Assembly: GCF_007990445.1 (NCBI RefSeq)
Contig: NZ_AP019841.1
Coordinates: 558,001-622,000, forward strand
Origin: Leptotrichia wadei
GTDB taxonomy: Bacteria; Fusobacteriota; Fusobacteriia; Fusobacteriales; Leptotrichiaceae
Length of the DNA stretch: 64,000 bases
Direction: 5' to 3'
Shown: positions 8,732-18,690 of the stretch, one piece after another
Numbering within the stretch: position 1 is the first letter of the stretch
Layout of the letters: every line of letters starts with the position of its first letter
Notes under the pieces: model-generated
Database searches by the model: none
What the model was told of the DNA's origin: nothing
Seen by the model: only the letters and a program-made list of their open reading frames with translations
Made by a program: the position numbers and the translations under genes

Positions 8732-9856
8732 ATGGCTAGAAAAAAAGCAGAAGAAAAAGATGATAAAAAATTAAGTGAAAGAGAGAAAATGCTTAATTTG
8801 GCACTGAAGCAAATCGAGAAAGATTATGGTGAAGGTGCTATAATGAAACTTGGTGAAAATCAAAAAATGAATATTAGGGCTATTTCTACAGGAAGCTTGA
8901 ATTTGGATATAGCACTTGGGGTTGGTGGAGTTCCAAGAGGGAGAATTATTGAGATTTATGGAGCAGAGTCTTCGGGGAAAACTACTCTTGCGCTTCATAT
9001 TATTGCAGAAGCTCAAAAGGCTGGAGGAACTGTGGCATTTATTGATGCGGAACATGCTCTTGATCCAGTTTATGCAAAGGCTCTTGGAGTGAATATTGAT
9101 GAACTTTTAATTTCACAGCCTGATACTGGGGAGCAGGCGCTTGAAATTTCAGATATGCTTGTCAGAAGTGGTGCGATGGATGTAATTGTTGTGGATTCGG
9201 TTGCGGCGCTTGTTCCGAAAGCTGAAATTGAAGGGGAAATGGGAGATCAGCAAATGGGACTTCAGGCAAGACTTATGTCAAAAGCACTTAGAAAATTGAC
9301 AGGAAGCATTGCAAAATCTGATACGGTTATGATTTTTATTAACCAAATAAGAGAAAAAATTGGAGGATTTTCATTTACTCCAGGTCCACAGACAACAACT
9401 TCAGGAGGACGTGCATTAAAATTCTTCTCAACAGTTAGAATGGAAGTAAAAAGAGTGGGTTCTGTGAAGCAAGGGGACGATGTTATTGGAAATGAAGTTC
9501 TGGTAAAAGTTACTAAAAATAAAGTTGCTCCGCCATTTAAAGAAGCTAGATTTAATGTTATGTATGGACAGGGAATTTCTAGAATTGGAGAAGTGCTGGA
9601 TGCAGCGATAAATTTAGGAATCGCTTCAAAGGCTGGTGCTTGGTTCAGTTATGGAGAAGAGAGATTAGGACAAGGTCGTGTAAATGTGGAAAATATGCTA
9701 AAGGAAAATAAGGAGCTTTACGAAAGACTGGAAAGAGATGTGCTGGAAGCCATTCGTCCTAAAAACAAAGAGAATGAACAGGAAAACCCTGAAAATATAG
9801 AAAATGACCAAATTCAAAATGATGAAAATGGTGAAATGGAAGGCAATGAAAATTAA
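8732..9856 (+). CDS. recA: Recombinase RecA
   Basis: RecA forms filaments on single-stranded DNA for homologous recombination and repair. The product is 374 residues. Walker [10 protein letters not shown] is at about residues 74-82, Walker [11 protein letters not shown] at about 151, and loop L2 with the conserved [15 protein letters not shown] at about 225. The C-terminal tail is unusually rich in E and N. Two ATGs adjoin (8729 and 8732). The AAGGAGAGG site at 8718-8726 gives better spacing to the second, so I chose 8732. It overlaps recX by 11 bp. Confidence 0.97.
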   Translation: MARKKAEEKDDKKLSEREKMLNLALKQIEKDYGEGAIMKLGENQKMNIRAISTGSLNLDIALGVGGVPRGRIIEIYGAESSGKTTLALHIIAEAQKAGGTVAFIDAEHALDPVYAKALGVNIDELLISQPDTGEQALEISDMLVRSGAMDVIVVDSVAALVPKAEIEGEMGDQQMGLQARLMSKALRKLTGSIAKSDTVMIFINQIREKIGGFSFTPGPQTTTSGGRALKFFSTVRMEVKRVGSVKQGDDVIGNEVLVKVTKNKVAPPFKEARFNVMYGQGISRIGEVLDAAINLGIASKAGAWFSYGEERLGQGRVNVENMLKENKELYERLERDVLEAIRPKNKENEQENPENIENDQIQNDENGEMEGNEN

Positions 9857-10454
9857 TAGAATTTATCGGAATAAAATATATCTTGATACTGGGGAAATTA
9901 TGGATGTAAGCCCGCTTATAAGGCAAAGATATGATTTGAAGGTAAATGATGATATTGAGAGGTTTTATGATGAGGTTTCTTATGAAGCCTCTCTTGAAAA
10001 GGGGATTTTTCTAATTTCATTAAAGGAAAGGACAAAAAAGGAAGTGCGGCTAAAATTAGAGGAAAAATATAGAAATAAGGCAGCTATTTTACGGGCAATA
10101 GAAAAACTGGAGGAGTTTGGGTATTTAAATGACTTGGATTATGCAATGTCGTATATTGAAAGTAGAACGTATGGGAAAAACCGTATTTCCTATAATCTTT
10201 TTCAAAAGGGAATCAATAAAGATTTGGTTGAAAAGGCATATTTGACTTTGGATGAGGAAAAGGAAGAAAATGTTGAAGATGTAAAATTAGAAAAATTGAT
10301 TGAAAAAAAAGGTAAAAAAGTTAATGTAAATAATGAGCGGGATGAAAAAAAAATAAAGGAAGAGCAGAAACTTATACAGTATTTGGCAAGGCAGGGATTT
10401 TCTCTTGACAAGATTTTTAAGAAATTGAAGGAATATAAGGGAAATTATGAATAA
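9846..10454 (+). CDS. recX: Regulatory protein RecX
   Basis: RecX modulates RecA filament activity. The product is 202 residues from the ATG at 9846. The longer open frame starts at 9804 inside recA and has no ribosome site, whereas GGAAGG at about 9838-9843 serves 9846. RecX-type helical repeats are visible: [18 protein letters not shown], and [15 protein letters not shown] about residues 95-115. A lysine- and glutamate-rich insertion lies before the last repeat ([20 protein letters not shown]). It overlaps recA by 11 bp, implying coupled expression. Confidence 0.88.
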   Translation: MKINRIYRNKIYLDTGEIMDVSPLIRQRYDLKVNDDIERFYDEVSYEASLEKGIFLISLKERTKKEVRLKLEEKYRNKAAILRAIEKLEEFGYLNDLDYAMSYIESRTYGKNRISYNLFQKGINKDLVEKAYLTLDEEKEENVEDVKLEKLIEKKGKKVNVNNERDEKKIKEEQKLIQYLARQGFSLDKIFKKLKEYKGNYE

Positions 10455-10500
10455 TGAATTGCAGTTATACAAAAAAATAATAGTAAAGGAGGAAAATTAT

Positions 10501-11247
10501 ATGAGAACCATATTTTATCATCTTGTACTTGTAGGTACTTTTATTTATGGAAGTATTTTTCATATTTGGTATCTAATATTTAATAGGGGTGAAAAAAGAT
10601 ACAGATATGTGTGCAGGGTAGCGAAAAATTGGGGGAAGAATTTAATATGGGGTTCTGGAAGTAAAGTAAATGTTATTTATAAAAATGGAAGTGAAGAGGA
10701 AGTAAGGAAAATACGAGAAAATAATGAAGCTGTCATATTAATTTCAAATCATCAGAGTAATGTTGACATTCCAGCATTGCTTGGGTATTTGCCGCTTGAC
10801 TTTTCGTTTATTGCTAAGAAGGAAATGAAAAAATGGCCTGCTATTGGGCGATGGATGCGTTCGTTTGACTGTATTTTTCTGGACAGGAAAAATGCTAGGC
10901 AAGGGATGAAGGATATGAAGGATGCGATAAGCAAAATAAAAAAAGGACATTCCTATGTGATTTTCCCTGAAGGAAGCAGAAGCAAGGATGGAACAATTGG
11001 AGAATTTAAAAAGGGAAGTTTTAAACTTGCGACTGATACGAATGCTAGGATTTTGCCGATTGCAATAGTGGGGACTTATGAGGTGCAAAGCCGTAAAAGT
11101 TTGAAAATAACACCAAATAAAAATATAAAAATTATTGTGGATAAACCAGTTGACTTGAAAAATATGTCAAGGGAAGAAAAAAAAGATGTGCATAATGTTG
11201 TAAATAAAATTATAAAGGATAATTATGCGAAAGAAAAAAATCTTTAA
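10501..11247 (+). CDS. plsC: 1-acyl-sn-glycerol-3-phosphate acyltransferase
   Basis: PlsC acylates lysophosphatidic acid to phosphatidic acid at the inner membrane. The catalytic NHQSNVD (HX4D) motif is at about residues 82-88, and FPEGSRSKDG at about 156-165 is the substrate-binding block. An N-terminal hydrophobic segment (YHLVLVGTFIYGSIF) anchors the protein. The frame is open from 10447, but a strong AAAGGAGG at about 10486-10493 selects the ATG at 10501 (248 residues). Confidence 0.88.
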   Translation: MRTIFYHLVLVGTFIYGSIFHIWYLIFNRGEKRYRYVCRVAKNWGKNLIWGSGSKVNVIYKNGSEEEVRKIRENNEAVILISNHQSNVDIPALLGYLPLDFSFIAKKEMKKWPAIGRWMRSFDCIFLDRKNARQGMKDMKDAISKIKKGHSYVIFPEGSRSKDGTIGEFKKGSFKLATDTNARILPIAIVGTYEVQSRKSLKITPNKNIKIIVDKPVDLKNMSREEKKDVHNVVNKIIKDNYAKEKNL

Positions 11248-11290
11248 GAAAAAAAGTGTAATTGAAGTTTAAAGGAAGGAAGGTGAAATT

Positions 11291-11884
11291 ATGAAGGTGT
11301 TTTTGGCAACTAAAAATAAAGGGAAAATAAAAGATTTTGAAAAATTGACTGAGGGAATGGATTTGGAAGTTGTGACTATTCTGGATGGGATGGATATTCC
11401 TGATGTTGTGGAAGATGGAGATACTTTTGAGGAAAATTCTATGAAGAAGGCTAAGGAAATAGCTGGTTATACTGGAATTGTGACGATTTCTGATGATTCG
11501 GGACTTTGTGTGGATTGTTTGGATGGAGGGCCTGGAGTGTATTCGGCACGGTTTGCTGGGGAAAATGCGAGCGATAGAGAGAGAAATGAAAAGTTGCTTG
11601 AAGTGATGAAGGATGTAAAGAAAGAGGATAGGCAAGCGCATTTTGTATCTGTTGTGAGTATTGCTTTTCCAAACGGAGAAATTCATTCGTTTCGTGGCGA
11701 AGTAAATGGAGAAATTTTATTTGAGCTGAGAGGAAGCAATGGATTTGGGTATAATCCGTTATTTTATTCGTATGAGCTGAAAAAATCATTTGGAGAAGCT
11801 GATGATGAGGAAAGAAAAAAGGTTAGTCATAGGGCTAGGGCATTTAGAAAACTGATTGATTCAGGACTTCTTGAAGAAAAATAG
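11291..11884 (+). CDS. rdgB: RdgB/HAM1-type non-canonical purine NTP pyrophosphatase
   Basis: The enzyme hydrolyses dITP, XTP and similar nucleotides to monophosphates, cleaning the nucleotide pool. The 197 residues begin with the family's ATKNKGKIKDF motif. The signature SDDSGLCVDCLDGGPGVYSA is at about residues 72-91, and the C-terminal GYNPLF and SHRARAFRKL blocks are intact. An AAGGAAGGTG ribosome site precedes the ATG. It probably belongs to the transcript running from recA through plsC. Confidence 0.93.
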   Translation: MKVFLATKNKGKIKDFEKLTEGMDLEVVTILDGMDIPDVVEDGDTFEENSMKKAKEIAGYTGIVTISDDSGLCVDCLDGGPGVYSARFAGENASDRERNEKLLEVMKDVKKEDRQAHFVSVVSIAFPNGEIHSFRGEVNGEILFELRGSNGFGYNPLFYSYELKKSFGEADDEERKKVSHRARAFRKLIDSGLLEEK

Positions 11885-11966
11885 TATTTTCAAGAGTATT
11901 ATAAATTAAGATAAAATTTTATTTGATTTTTAAATTATTTAGAAAAAAGCTGGAAAGGAGCTTGTT

Positions 11967-12488
11967 ATGGAACTTACTGATGAAAAAATTGAACTGAATG
12001 GACTGATTCACAAGGGAGTGGGTAAAATTCTGATATTAATGGCGATATTGTCAGTTGTGTATGGAGCAGTATTTTCGATTATAGAGAAAACTTATCATAT
12101 GCAGGTTATTGCGGCATTTTTGCCAGTTGTTGCCATTGTTGTCTGGATTTTGTTTATTTTTTTGCGAATCGACAGGCTAAAACTGGAAAAGGGAGAACTT
12201 TCGCTAAACAAGAAGAATTTAAATAAAAAAAATGTTTCGGGGTATATGGATAAATATGTGGGAACACCAAGAATACATTTTACAGTAGACGGACAGGAAA
12301 TTTTATTTGAACCTTATGTAAACCGATATAGCAGAAGCGATACATCTAATAAAATCACAGCAATAGGATTTTTCCTAAAGGATAAAGGAATTCCTGAAAT
12401 AAAATATCAAAAACTTTATCGTAAAATCTTGCTTTTAAGATTAGTTATAGTTTTAGGAATCGTTGCTCCAGTAATCTTTACAGTTTAA
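11967..12488 (+). CDS. Membrane protein, unknown function
   Basis: This 173-residue protein has two adjacent N-terminal membrane segments (about residues 18-38 and 44-66), a central cytoplasmic or extracellular domain of about 85 residues, and one C-terminal membrane segment (about 150-172). No family is recognised. A GGAAAGGAG ribosome site precedes the ATG. alr starts 16 bp downstream, so the two are probably co-transcribed. Confidence 0.6.
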   Translation: MELTDEKIELNGLIHKGVGKILILMAILSVVYGAVFSIIEKTYHMQVIAAFLPVVAIVVWILFIFLRIDRLKLEKGELSLNKKNLNKKNVSGYMDKYVGTPRIHFTVDGQEILFEPYVNRYSRSDTSNKITAIGFFLKDKGIPEIKYQKLYRKILLLRLVIVLGIVAPVIFTV

Positions 12489-12504
12489 AGGGAATAGAAA
12501 TATA

Positions 12505-13665
12505 ATGTTGGTAAATCTGGAAATAAATAAATCAAATTTGGAAAAAAATCTGAAAATAGTCCGTTCCATTAATAAAAATCTTATTTGTGTAATCAAAGAT
12601 AACGCCTACGGGCTAGGAATTGAGAACATCCTGCCAATACTTATGGAGAATAAATGTGATTATTTTGCAGTGGCATATATTGAAGAGGCGGTAAAAATCC
12701 AGAAACTGCTGGAAAATTTAAAATTAAAGAATCAGAATGGCAAAATAAAAGTTATGGCTCTTAATTATGTAAAGCCTGAAAATGTAGGAGATGCAATAAG
12801 AAATAACATTGAATTAACAGTTTTTAACTTTTCGCAGCTACTTGATTATTTAAAAATCTTAGATGAATTTTTTGAAAATATGACATTGAAAATTCATATA
12901 AAAGTAAACAGTGGAATGAATCGGCTTGGATTTGATAAAAATGAGATTTTGGAATTGGTTAAAATAGTAAAAAAATACAATTTGAATAATAAATCAAAAA
13001 ATAGATTAGAGATAATCTCAATTTTTTCGCATATTTCCGATGCAGAAAATCAGGCTGAAACAGAAAAGCAAGTTGAAAAATATGAAAAAATCCTGAAAAT
13101 ATTTTCTCAAAATAATGTAAGGTACAAATACAGCCATCTTCAAGCAAGCCCGCTTCTTTTCAAATATGGCAAAAAATACAACTATGACTTTGCAAGAATT
13201 GGAATGGCACTTTATGGAATGGAGCCTTTGTCAACTGATGTGGGCCTTTTGGATGTAATAACAGTAAAGTCAAAAATCATAAATATTAGAAATGTCAAGA
13301 AAAATGACAAGGTTTCCTATGGAAGTAAAGGAATTGTGAAGCATGATTCTAAAATAGGAATTGTCGCAATAGGCTATGCCCACGGACTTCAAAAGCAGAT
13401 TGAAAATTCAAATAAAGCATATATTTTAGTAAATGGTCAAAAAGCCAAGATTATTGGGGAAATTTGCATGGATATGATTTTTGTTGACTTGACTAATATA
13501 GAAAATGTAAAAATGAATGATGAAGTTGTGATTATTGGAAGCCAAAAAAATGCTGAGAATGGAATTGTTGAGAAAATAACGTTGAGGCAGATGGCGAGAT
13601 GGGCTAAGACAATACAGGATGATGTTTTAACAAAATTTGGAGGAATAAAAAAAACAGTAGGCTGA
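12505..13665 (+). CDS. alr: Alanine racemase
   Basis: This PLP enzyme interconverts L- and D-alanine for peptidoglycan. The PLP lysine lies in VIKDNAYGLG (Lys at residue 30). The C-terminal domain carries GYAHGLQ and GEICMDMIFVDLT, the family blocks around the catalytic region. The length of 386 residues is normal. The ribosome site is weak (AAAGGGAAT). The coding sequence runs into a terminator whose stem includes the last codons. Confidence 0.92.
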   Translation: MLVNLEINKSNLEKNLKIVRSINKNLICVIKDNAYGLGIENILPILMENKCDYFAVAYIEEAVKIQKLLENLKLKNQNGKIKVMALNYVKPENVGDAIRNNIELTVFNFSQLLDYLKILDEFFENMTLKIHIKVNSGMNRLGFDKNEILELVKIVKKYNLNNKSKNRLEIISIFSHISDAENQAETEKQVEKYEKILKIFSQNNVRYKYSHLQASPLLFKYGKKYNYDFARIGMALYGMEPLSTDVGLLDVITVKSKIINIRNVKKNDKVSYGSKGIVKHDSKIGIVAIGYAHGLQKQIENSNKAYILVNGQKAKIIGEICMDMIFVDLTNIENVKMNDEVVIIGSQKNAENGIVEKITLRQMARWAKTIQDDVLTKFGGIKKTVG

Positions 13666-13702
13666 TTTGGAATTAAATCTTTTTACTGTTTTTATTTTTT
13701 TT
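13648..13702 (+). terminator. Terminator overlapping the alr 3' end
   Basis: The arms AAAAACAGTA (13650-13659) and TACTGTTTTT (13684-13693) pair; the left arm includes alr codons. Confidence 0.65.
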
Positions 13703-13759
13703 AAAAAGTTTTTTTGATCTGCTTTTTCTTGTAAAGAAGAAAAAACAAAACTGATAGGA

Positions 13760-13956
13760 GTGAACTACTCCCACTTTTAGAAGTGTGAGCTTCTTGGGAA
13801 GTATCTGCTTCTGTTAGCCAAATATATTTACCAAGCTCTTTGGGCAGTCCCTGCCCTGATGTACGAGTATTATACCATATAATAATTATTATTTCAAGTT
13901 ATGTTCTGCAATTCATCTCCCTCTTGTAGAAGAGGGAGACTTCTTGCTAGATATTG
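13760..13956 (-). mobile_element. Miniature IS605-type element with TnpB guide-RNA scaffold
   Basis: This 197-bp unit lies in the 13666-14131 gap. Its right end (13760-13860, read on the minus strand) closely matches 33283-33385, the segment 3' of tnpB. Its left end (about 13905-13950) matches the left hairpin of the same element at 31993-32034. No transposase is present. Hairpin changes are compensated (GGGTAG/CTACCC in the full element, GGGCAG/CTGCCC here). A TTAA abuts the left end, as in the full element. The rest of the gap is AT-rich with nothing else recognised. Confidence 0.75.
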
Positions 13957-14075
13957 TTAAAACTAGGAAAAGCCTTATTATTTTAGAAAATAGGATATTG
14001 TTATTATAATGTTAAAGATTGTAATACTTTAAAATTGTCAAACGAAAATTTTCTATTTTTTGAATGAAATAAATG

Positions 14076-14084
14076 TGATATAAT
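14076..14084 (+). promoter_or_regulatory. Extended -10 promoter for pepT
   Basis: TGATATAAT at 14076-14084 is 47 bp before the pepT start. No clear -35 is seen. Confidence 0.45.
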
Positions 14085-14131
14085 AAAAATATAAAGAGGA
14101 AAATATCGGAAAGAAAAGAGGATTGATAAGA

Positions 14132-15361
14132 ATGTATGAAACATTAAAAGATAGATTTTTGAGATATGTAAAATTTGAGACTAGATCGGATGAGAAAAGT
14201 GAAACTATTCCATCGACACCGACACAACTTGAGTTTGCGAAGATTCTTGTGAAGGAATTGGAAGAGATTGGGATGGAAAATGTGTATGTGAATGATGCTT
14301 GTTTTGTGAATGCGACATTGCCTGGGAATGTTGATAAAGATGTGCCTGTGATTGGATTTATTGCACATATGGATACTGCAGATTTTAATGCGACTAATGT
14401 TAATCCGAAAATTGTGGAAAATTATGATGGGAAAGATATCGTGTTGAACGAGGCGAAAGATATTGTGTTGTCAGTTGAGGAGTTTCCTAATTTGAAAAAT
14501 TATGTGGGAAAAACGGTGATTACTACTGACGGGACTACGCTTTTGGGAGCTGACGATAAAGCTGGAATTGTGGAAATTGTTGAAGCGATGAAGTATTTGA
14601 TTGAGCATCCAGAAATTAAGCATGGGACTGTGAAAGTGGCATTTGGACCTGATGAGGAAATTGGTCGTGGTGCAGATAATTTTAATGTGGAAGAATTTGG
14701 TGCTGATTTTGCATATACAATGGATGGAGGACCTGTTGGAGAGCTTGAATATGAGAGTTTTAATGCAGCAGGAGCGGTTTTCAAGATAAAAGGTAAGAGC
14801 GTACATCCTGGAACTGCGAAGGGAAAATTAATAAATGCAAGTTTGATTGCAGCAGAGATTGTGAATAGTTTTCCAGCTGATGAAGTTCCTGAAAAAACAG
14901 AAGGATATGAAGGTTTCTATTTCCTTGATAAAATTAATTCGAATTGTGAAGAAGCAGAATTGTCGTATATTTTGAGGGATCACGATAGAGAAAAATTTGA
15001 AGCAAAGAAAGAATTTGCAGCAAATGTTGCGAAAAAAATTAATGAAAAATATGGAAAAGAATTGGTAAGTGTTGAGATAAAAGACCAATATTACAACATG
15101 GGTGAAATAATTAAAGACCATATGAATGTAGTGGAAATCGCTAAAAAAGCAATGGAAAATTTGGGAATAAAACCAGTAATTGAGCCAATTCGTGGTGGAA
15201 CAGACGGTTCTAAAATTTCATTTATGGGACTTCCTACACCAAATATTTTTGCAGGTGGAGAAAATTTTCATGGAAAATATGAGTTTGTTGCACTTGAAAG
15301 TATGATTTTGGCAACTGATGTAATTGTGGAAATTGTGAAATTGAATGGGGAAGGGAAATAA
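14132..15361 (+). CDS. pepT: Peptidase T (tripeptide aminopeptidase)
   Basis: This M20-family zinc peptidase releases N-terminal residues from tripeptides in the cytosol. Metal and catalytic motifs are present: FIAHMDTAD (about residues 77-85), GADDKAGI (about 139), GPDEEIGRGA (about 173-182), and C-terminal RGGTDGSKISFMG. The product is 409 residues from the ATG at 14132. A TTG at 14123 touches the AGAGGA ribosome site, so it was not chosen. The next gene begins 3 bp downstream. Confidence 0.93.
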   Translation: MYETLKDRFLRYVKFETRSDEKSETIPSTPTQLEFAKILVKELEEIGMENVYVNDACFVNATLPGNVDKDVPVIGFIAHMDTADFNATNVNPKIVENYDGKDIVLNEAKDIVLSVEEFPNLKNYVGKTVITTDGTTLLGADDKAGIVEIVEAMKYLIEHPEIKHGTVKVAFGPDEEIGRGADNFNVEEFGADFAYTMDGGPVGELEYESFNAAGAVFKIKGKSVHPGTAKGKLINASLIAAEIVNSFPADEVPEKTEGYEGFYFLDKINSNCEEAELSYILRDHDREKFEAKKEFAANVAKKINEKYGKELVSVEIKDQYYNMGEIIKDHMNVVEIAKKAMENLGIKPVIEPIRGGTDGSKISFMGLPTPNIFAGGENFHGKYEFVALESMILATDVIVEIVKLNGEGK

Positions 15362-15364
15362 TGA

Positions 15365-16117
15365 ATGAGGAAAGCACTAGCAAAAACGTATATATATGAA
15401 TTAATTTTTTTGTGTATTTATTTAATAGTTACGAATAAACTTTTGGAAATTTTTGAAGAAAAATTTATTTTAGGAGTTTTTATAATTTTAATAATAAATG
15501 TAGTGGTGTTTTTTTATTTGATAATTTATTTGATAATTTTATTGAGATCGCAATATTATGTGTATAAATTGAATCTTTCAAAAAGTATTGTGATGGAGAA
15601 AAAACTATATAAGATGAAAAAAATTAATATTATGAAAGATATTCACAGAATTAATTTGTCAGCTTATTATAGGTTATTAAATAAAGAGGAAGAAGCATTG
15701 AGATATTTGAATGAAGTGAGAATAAGCAGGTTTACATTGCCAATAGTGAGATATTGTTATTATATGAATTTAGCAGAATACAAATATTACAATGGAAAAA
15801 AAGAAGAAGCTAGAAAAATACTTGATGAGAATATTAAGAAAGAATCTAACAAAAACTTATTAGAAATTTTTTTAGATTATGGAGATAATCCCAAACAAAA
15901 GGTTGTTGAACTTGAAAAAATATTACCAGAACAGAAAAATAGATTGTATAAACTGCAAGTGGAGAATGCTTTAGCAATAACATATGAAGAAATTGGAGAT
16001 TTTGAAAAAGCAATGGAATTTTATAAGGAAGTGGCTGAAAAGGAAAGTGAAATTTATTTTATTAAAGTTGCGAAAGAAAAAGTTTTGGAGTTAAGTTTAA
16101 AGAATAAAGAAATTTAA
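15365..16117 (+). CDS. Membrane-anchored TPR-like protein, unknown function
   Basis: The 250-residue product has two N-terminal membrane segments (about residues 8-28 and 33-62) and a helical cytoplasmic part with TPR-like spacing (DIHRINLSAYYRLLNKEEEA, then NALAITYEEIGDFEKAMEFY near residue 200). It follows pepT by 3 bp and is probably translationally coupled. I cannot assign a function. Confidence 0.6.
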   Translation: MRKALAKTYIYELIFLCIYLIVTNKLLEIFEEKFILGVFIILIINVVVFFYLIIYLIILLRSQYYVYKLNLSKSIVMEKKLYKMKKINIMKDIHRINLSAYYRLLNKEEEALRYLNEVRISRFTLPIVRYCYYMNLAEYKYYNGKKEEARKILDENIKKESNKNLLEIFLDYGDNPKQKVVELEKILPEQKNRLYKLQVENALAITYEEIGDFEKAMEFYKEVAEKESEIYFIKVAKEKVLELSLKNKEI

Positions 16118-16138
16118 CAGGAAAGGATATGAGATGAA

Positions 16139-16875
16139 ATGTTTGATTTAGCAGGTGAAGTTGCTCTTGTTACAGGAGGAGCAAAAGGAATTGGAAAAGG
16201 AATTGCGAAAGCATTGAAACAGGCTAGAGCGGAGATATCGATAAGGAAAATGGGAAGATGACAGCAAATGAGCTGGATGGGGATTTTTGTTATCTTGATG
16301 TTACAGATAAAGATCAAGTGCAGTATGTTGTTCAAAGCATTTGTGAAAAATATGGAAAATTGAGTATTCTTTGCTCAAATGCCGGGATTTTTCCGCAAGT
16401 GGCTATTGAAGATATGACAGAGGAAGACTGGGACAAGGTTCAGAATGTAAATGCGAAAGGAACTTTTTTGGTGGCACAGGTAGCATTGAAATATATGAAA
16501 AAGCAAAGTTACGGAAGAGTGATACTTACTTCTTCAATCACAGGCGCTATTACAGGATATTCAGGATGGGCGCACTATGGAGCAAGTAAATCAGCTCAGC
16601 TGGGATTTATGAGAACTGCTGCTTTGGAATATGCAAAATATGGAATTACAGTTAATGCAATTCAGCCTGGAAATGTCTTGACAGATGGACTGATGCAGGC
16701 TGGAGAGAAATATATCAAGAAAATGAAAGAGATGATACCGCTTTATACTTTAGGAAAGCCTGAAGATATTGGATATACAGCTGTTTTTCTGGCAAGCCGT
16801 GAAGCTGGATTTATTACAGGGCAGACAATAGTTGTAGATGGCGGACAAGTTTTGCCTGAAATGCCAAATTTATAA
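16139..16875 (+). pseudogene. Short-chain dehydrogenase/reductase, frameshifted
   Basis: The N-terminal Rossmann motif (TGGAKGIGKGIAKAL) reads in one frame from ATG 16139 and stops at TGA 16259-16261. The rest of the enzyme continues in another frame from about 16234 (DIDKENGK...) to 16875. It keeps SNAG (CSNAGIF), the catalytic serine region TSSITG and YGASK. Between the two frames about 6-7 residues expected after KALKQA are replaced by a shorter stretch, so a small deletion caused the shift. The 205-residue ORF alone lacks the cofactor-binding motif. A sequencing error is less likely because no homopolymer is present at the junction. Confidence 0.8.
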
Positions 16876-16950
16876 CGAGGTATTATTTAAATGAATTTGA
16901 GTATATTTAAAATGAGAAATTAATTACAAAAAAATCTTTCTAGAAAAGTA

Positions 16951-16980
16951 TTGAAATTATAGTATATTTTGTGATAAAAT
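16951..16980 (+). promoter_or_regulatory. Promoter for guaB
   Basis: TTGAAA (16951-16956) and TAAAAT (16975-16980), spacing 18, leave an about 100-nt leader before the guaB ATG. No riboswitch was recognised in the leader. Confidence 0.55.
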
Positions 16981-17085
16981 AATATAATTAAAAAATTGAT
17001 GTGAAGTAGTTTAATTAGGGAAATTTTGTAAGATAGAAAAAAATAAGCAAAATTTAAAAATAATAGAATTAGGAGGAATTTTAAA

Positions 17086-18561
17086 ATGAGTCAAAAAGAT
17101 AAAGTTGTAATTTCTGAAGGATTGACTTTTGATGATGTGTTGCTAATTCCGCAAGCATCTAGTGTTGTGCCGCATGAAGTGTCGCTAAAAACTAATTTAA
17201 CTAAGAATCTGGTGTTAAATATTCCGATTTTGAGTGCTGCGATGGATACGGTTACAGAATCAAAACTTGCGATTGCGCTGGCAAGAGAAGGTGGAATTGG
17301 GTTTATTCATAAGAATATGACTATTGAAAGACAGGCTGATGAAGTATCTAAGGTAAAAAGATATGAAAGCGGAATGATTACAAATCCGATTACATTGAAG
17401 GAAGACGCTATTTTAAAGGATGCTCATGATCTGATGAAAAATTATAAGGTTTCTGGATTGCCTGTGGTTGATGATGAAGGTAATTTGAAGGGAATTATTA
17501 CGAATCGTGACTTGAAATATAGAGAAGATTTGTCATTGAAAGTTGTGGATATTATGACAAAGGATAATTTGGTAACTGCGCCTGTTGGAACGACTCTTGA
17601 AGGGGCAAAATCTATTCTTTTGGAAAATAGAATTGAAAAATTGCCGATTGTGGAAGGCACTAAATTAAAAGGTCTGATTACAATTAAAGATATTGACAAT
17701 GTTATTAATTACCCTAATGCTGCTAAGGATAAGGAAGGAAGACTTAGAGTTGGAGCAGGAGTTGGAATTGGAACTGATACTTTGAGAAGAGTAACTGCGC
17801 TGGTTGAAGCTGGAGTTGACATTATTGCGATTGATTCGGCTCACGGACATTCAATTGGAGTTATTAATAAAATAAAGGAAATCAGGGAAGCTTTTCCTGA
17901 TTTGGACATTATTGGTGGAAATATTGTAACTCCAGAAGCTGCGCTTGATTTGATTGAAGCTGGGGTAAATGCAGTAAAAGTCGGAGTTGGGCCTGGATCT
18001 ATCTGTACAACAAGAGTTATATCAGGAGTTGGAGTACCACAAATAACAGCTGTTATGAATATTGCAGAAGTTTGTAAGGATAAAGGAATTGGAGTTATTG
18101 CTGACGGTGGAATTAAATTGTCTGGAGATGTTGTAAAAGCGATTGCAGCTGGAGCAGACTGTGTAATGCTTGGAGGAATGCTTGCAGGAACTGATGAGGC
18201 GCCTGGAGAAGAAATTCTTTATAACGGTAGAAAATTTAAAACTTATGCTGGAATGGGATCACTTGCGGCAATGAAGAGAGGAAGCAGTGACAGATATTTT
18301 CAGCTTGAAGCGGCAACTGAAAAATTAGTTCCAGAAGGAATCGAATCAATGGTTCCACATAAAGGTGCATTAAAGGACACAGTTTATCAAATTTGCGGTG
18401 GACTTCGTTCTGGAATGGGATATTGCGGAACACCTACAATTAAAGAATTGAAAGAAAATGGAAAATTTGTAAAAATAACAGGAGCCGGACTTAAGGAAAG
18501 CCACCCGCACGATGTTATAATTACGAAGGAAGCACCTAATTATAATAATTCAAATAATTAA
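17086..18561 (+). CDS. guaB: IMP dehydrogenase
   Basis: The enzyme oxidises IMP to XMP with NAD, the rate-limiting step of GMP synthesis. The 491 residues show the N-terminal barrel start ([13 protein letters not shown]), two CBS domains (about residues 95-205), and the catalytic loop [15 protein letters not shown] with the active cysteine at about residue 308. The flap region and a C-terminal [12 protein letters not shown] also match. AGGAGG precedes the ATG. Confidence 0.96.
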   Translation: MSQKDKVVISEGLTFDDVLLIPQASSVVPHEVSLKTNLTKNLVLNIPILSAAMDTVTESKLAIALAREGGIGFIHKNMTIERQADEVSKVKRYESGMITNPITLKEDAILKDAHDLMKNYKVSGLPVVDDEGNLKGIITNRDLKYREDLSLKVVDIMTKDNLVTAPVGTTLEGAKSILLENRIEKLPIVEGTKLKGLITIKDIDNVINYPNAAKDKEGRLRVGAGVGIGTDTLRRVTALVEAGVDIIAIDSAHGHSIGVINKIKEIREAFPDLDIIGGNIVTPEAALDLIEAGVNAVKVGVGPGSICTTRVISGVGVPQITAVMNIAEVCKDKGIGVIADGGIKLSGDVVKAIAAGADCVMLGGMLAGTDEAPGEEILYNGRKFKTYAGMGSLAAMKRGSSDRYFQLEAATEKLVPEGIESMVPHKGALKDTVYQICGGLRSGMGYCGTPTIKELKENGKFVKITGAGLKESHPHDVIITKEAPNYNNSNN

Positions 18562-18622
18562 TAATTTAAAATATAGCAAGAAGTTTTTTTCAGGAACAGC
18601 TTGCTTTTAGAATATTATACAG

Positions 18623-18642
18623 CAAGGGGCTTTGACCCCTTG
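18623..18642. repeat. Short CAAGGGG palindrome, copy 1
   Basis: CAAGGGG and CCCCTTG arms (18623-18629, 18636-18642) face each other. Similar units occur at 23670-23689, 28279-28298 and 28347-28366, all intergenic. Confidence 0.55.
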
Positions 18643-18690
18643 TTAAAAAATAATGGAAAATATGTTGAAAAGCAAAGGAAAAATAAGAAG

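Noticed and set aside
9804..9845. A longer RecX starting inside recA at 9804
   Set aside because: No ribosome site, and the added residues are lysine/methionine-rich shadow of the recA tail; ATG 9846 has GGAAGG.
11210..11686. A 158-aa minus-strand ORF opposite the RdgB-type gene
   Set aside because: Antisense shadow of a well-conserved gene, with no start signal.
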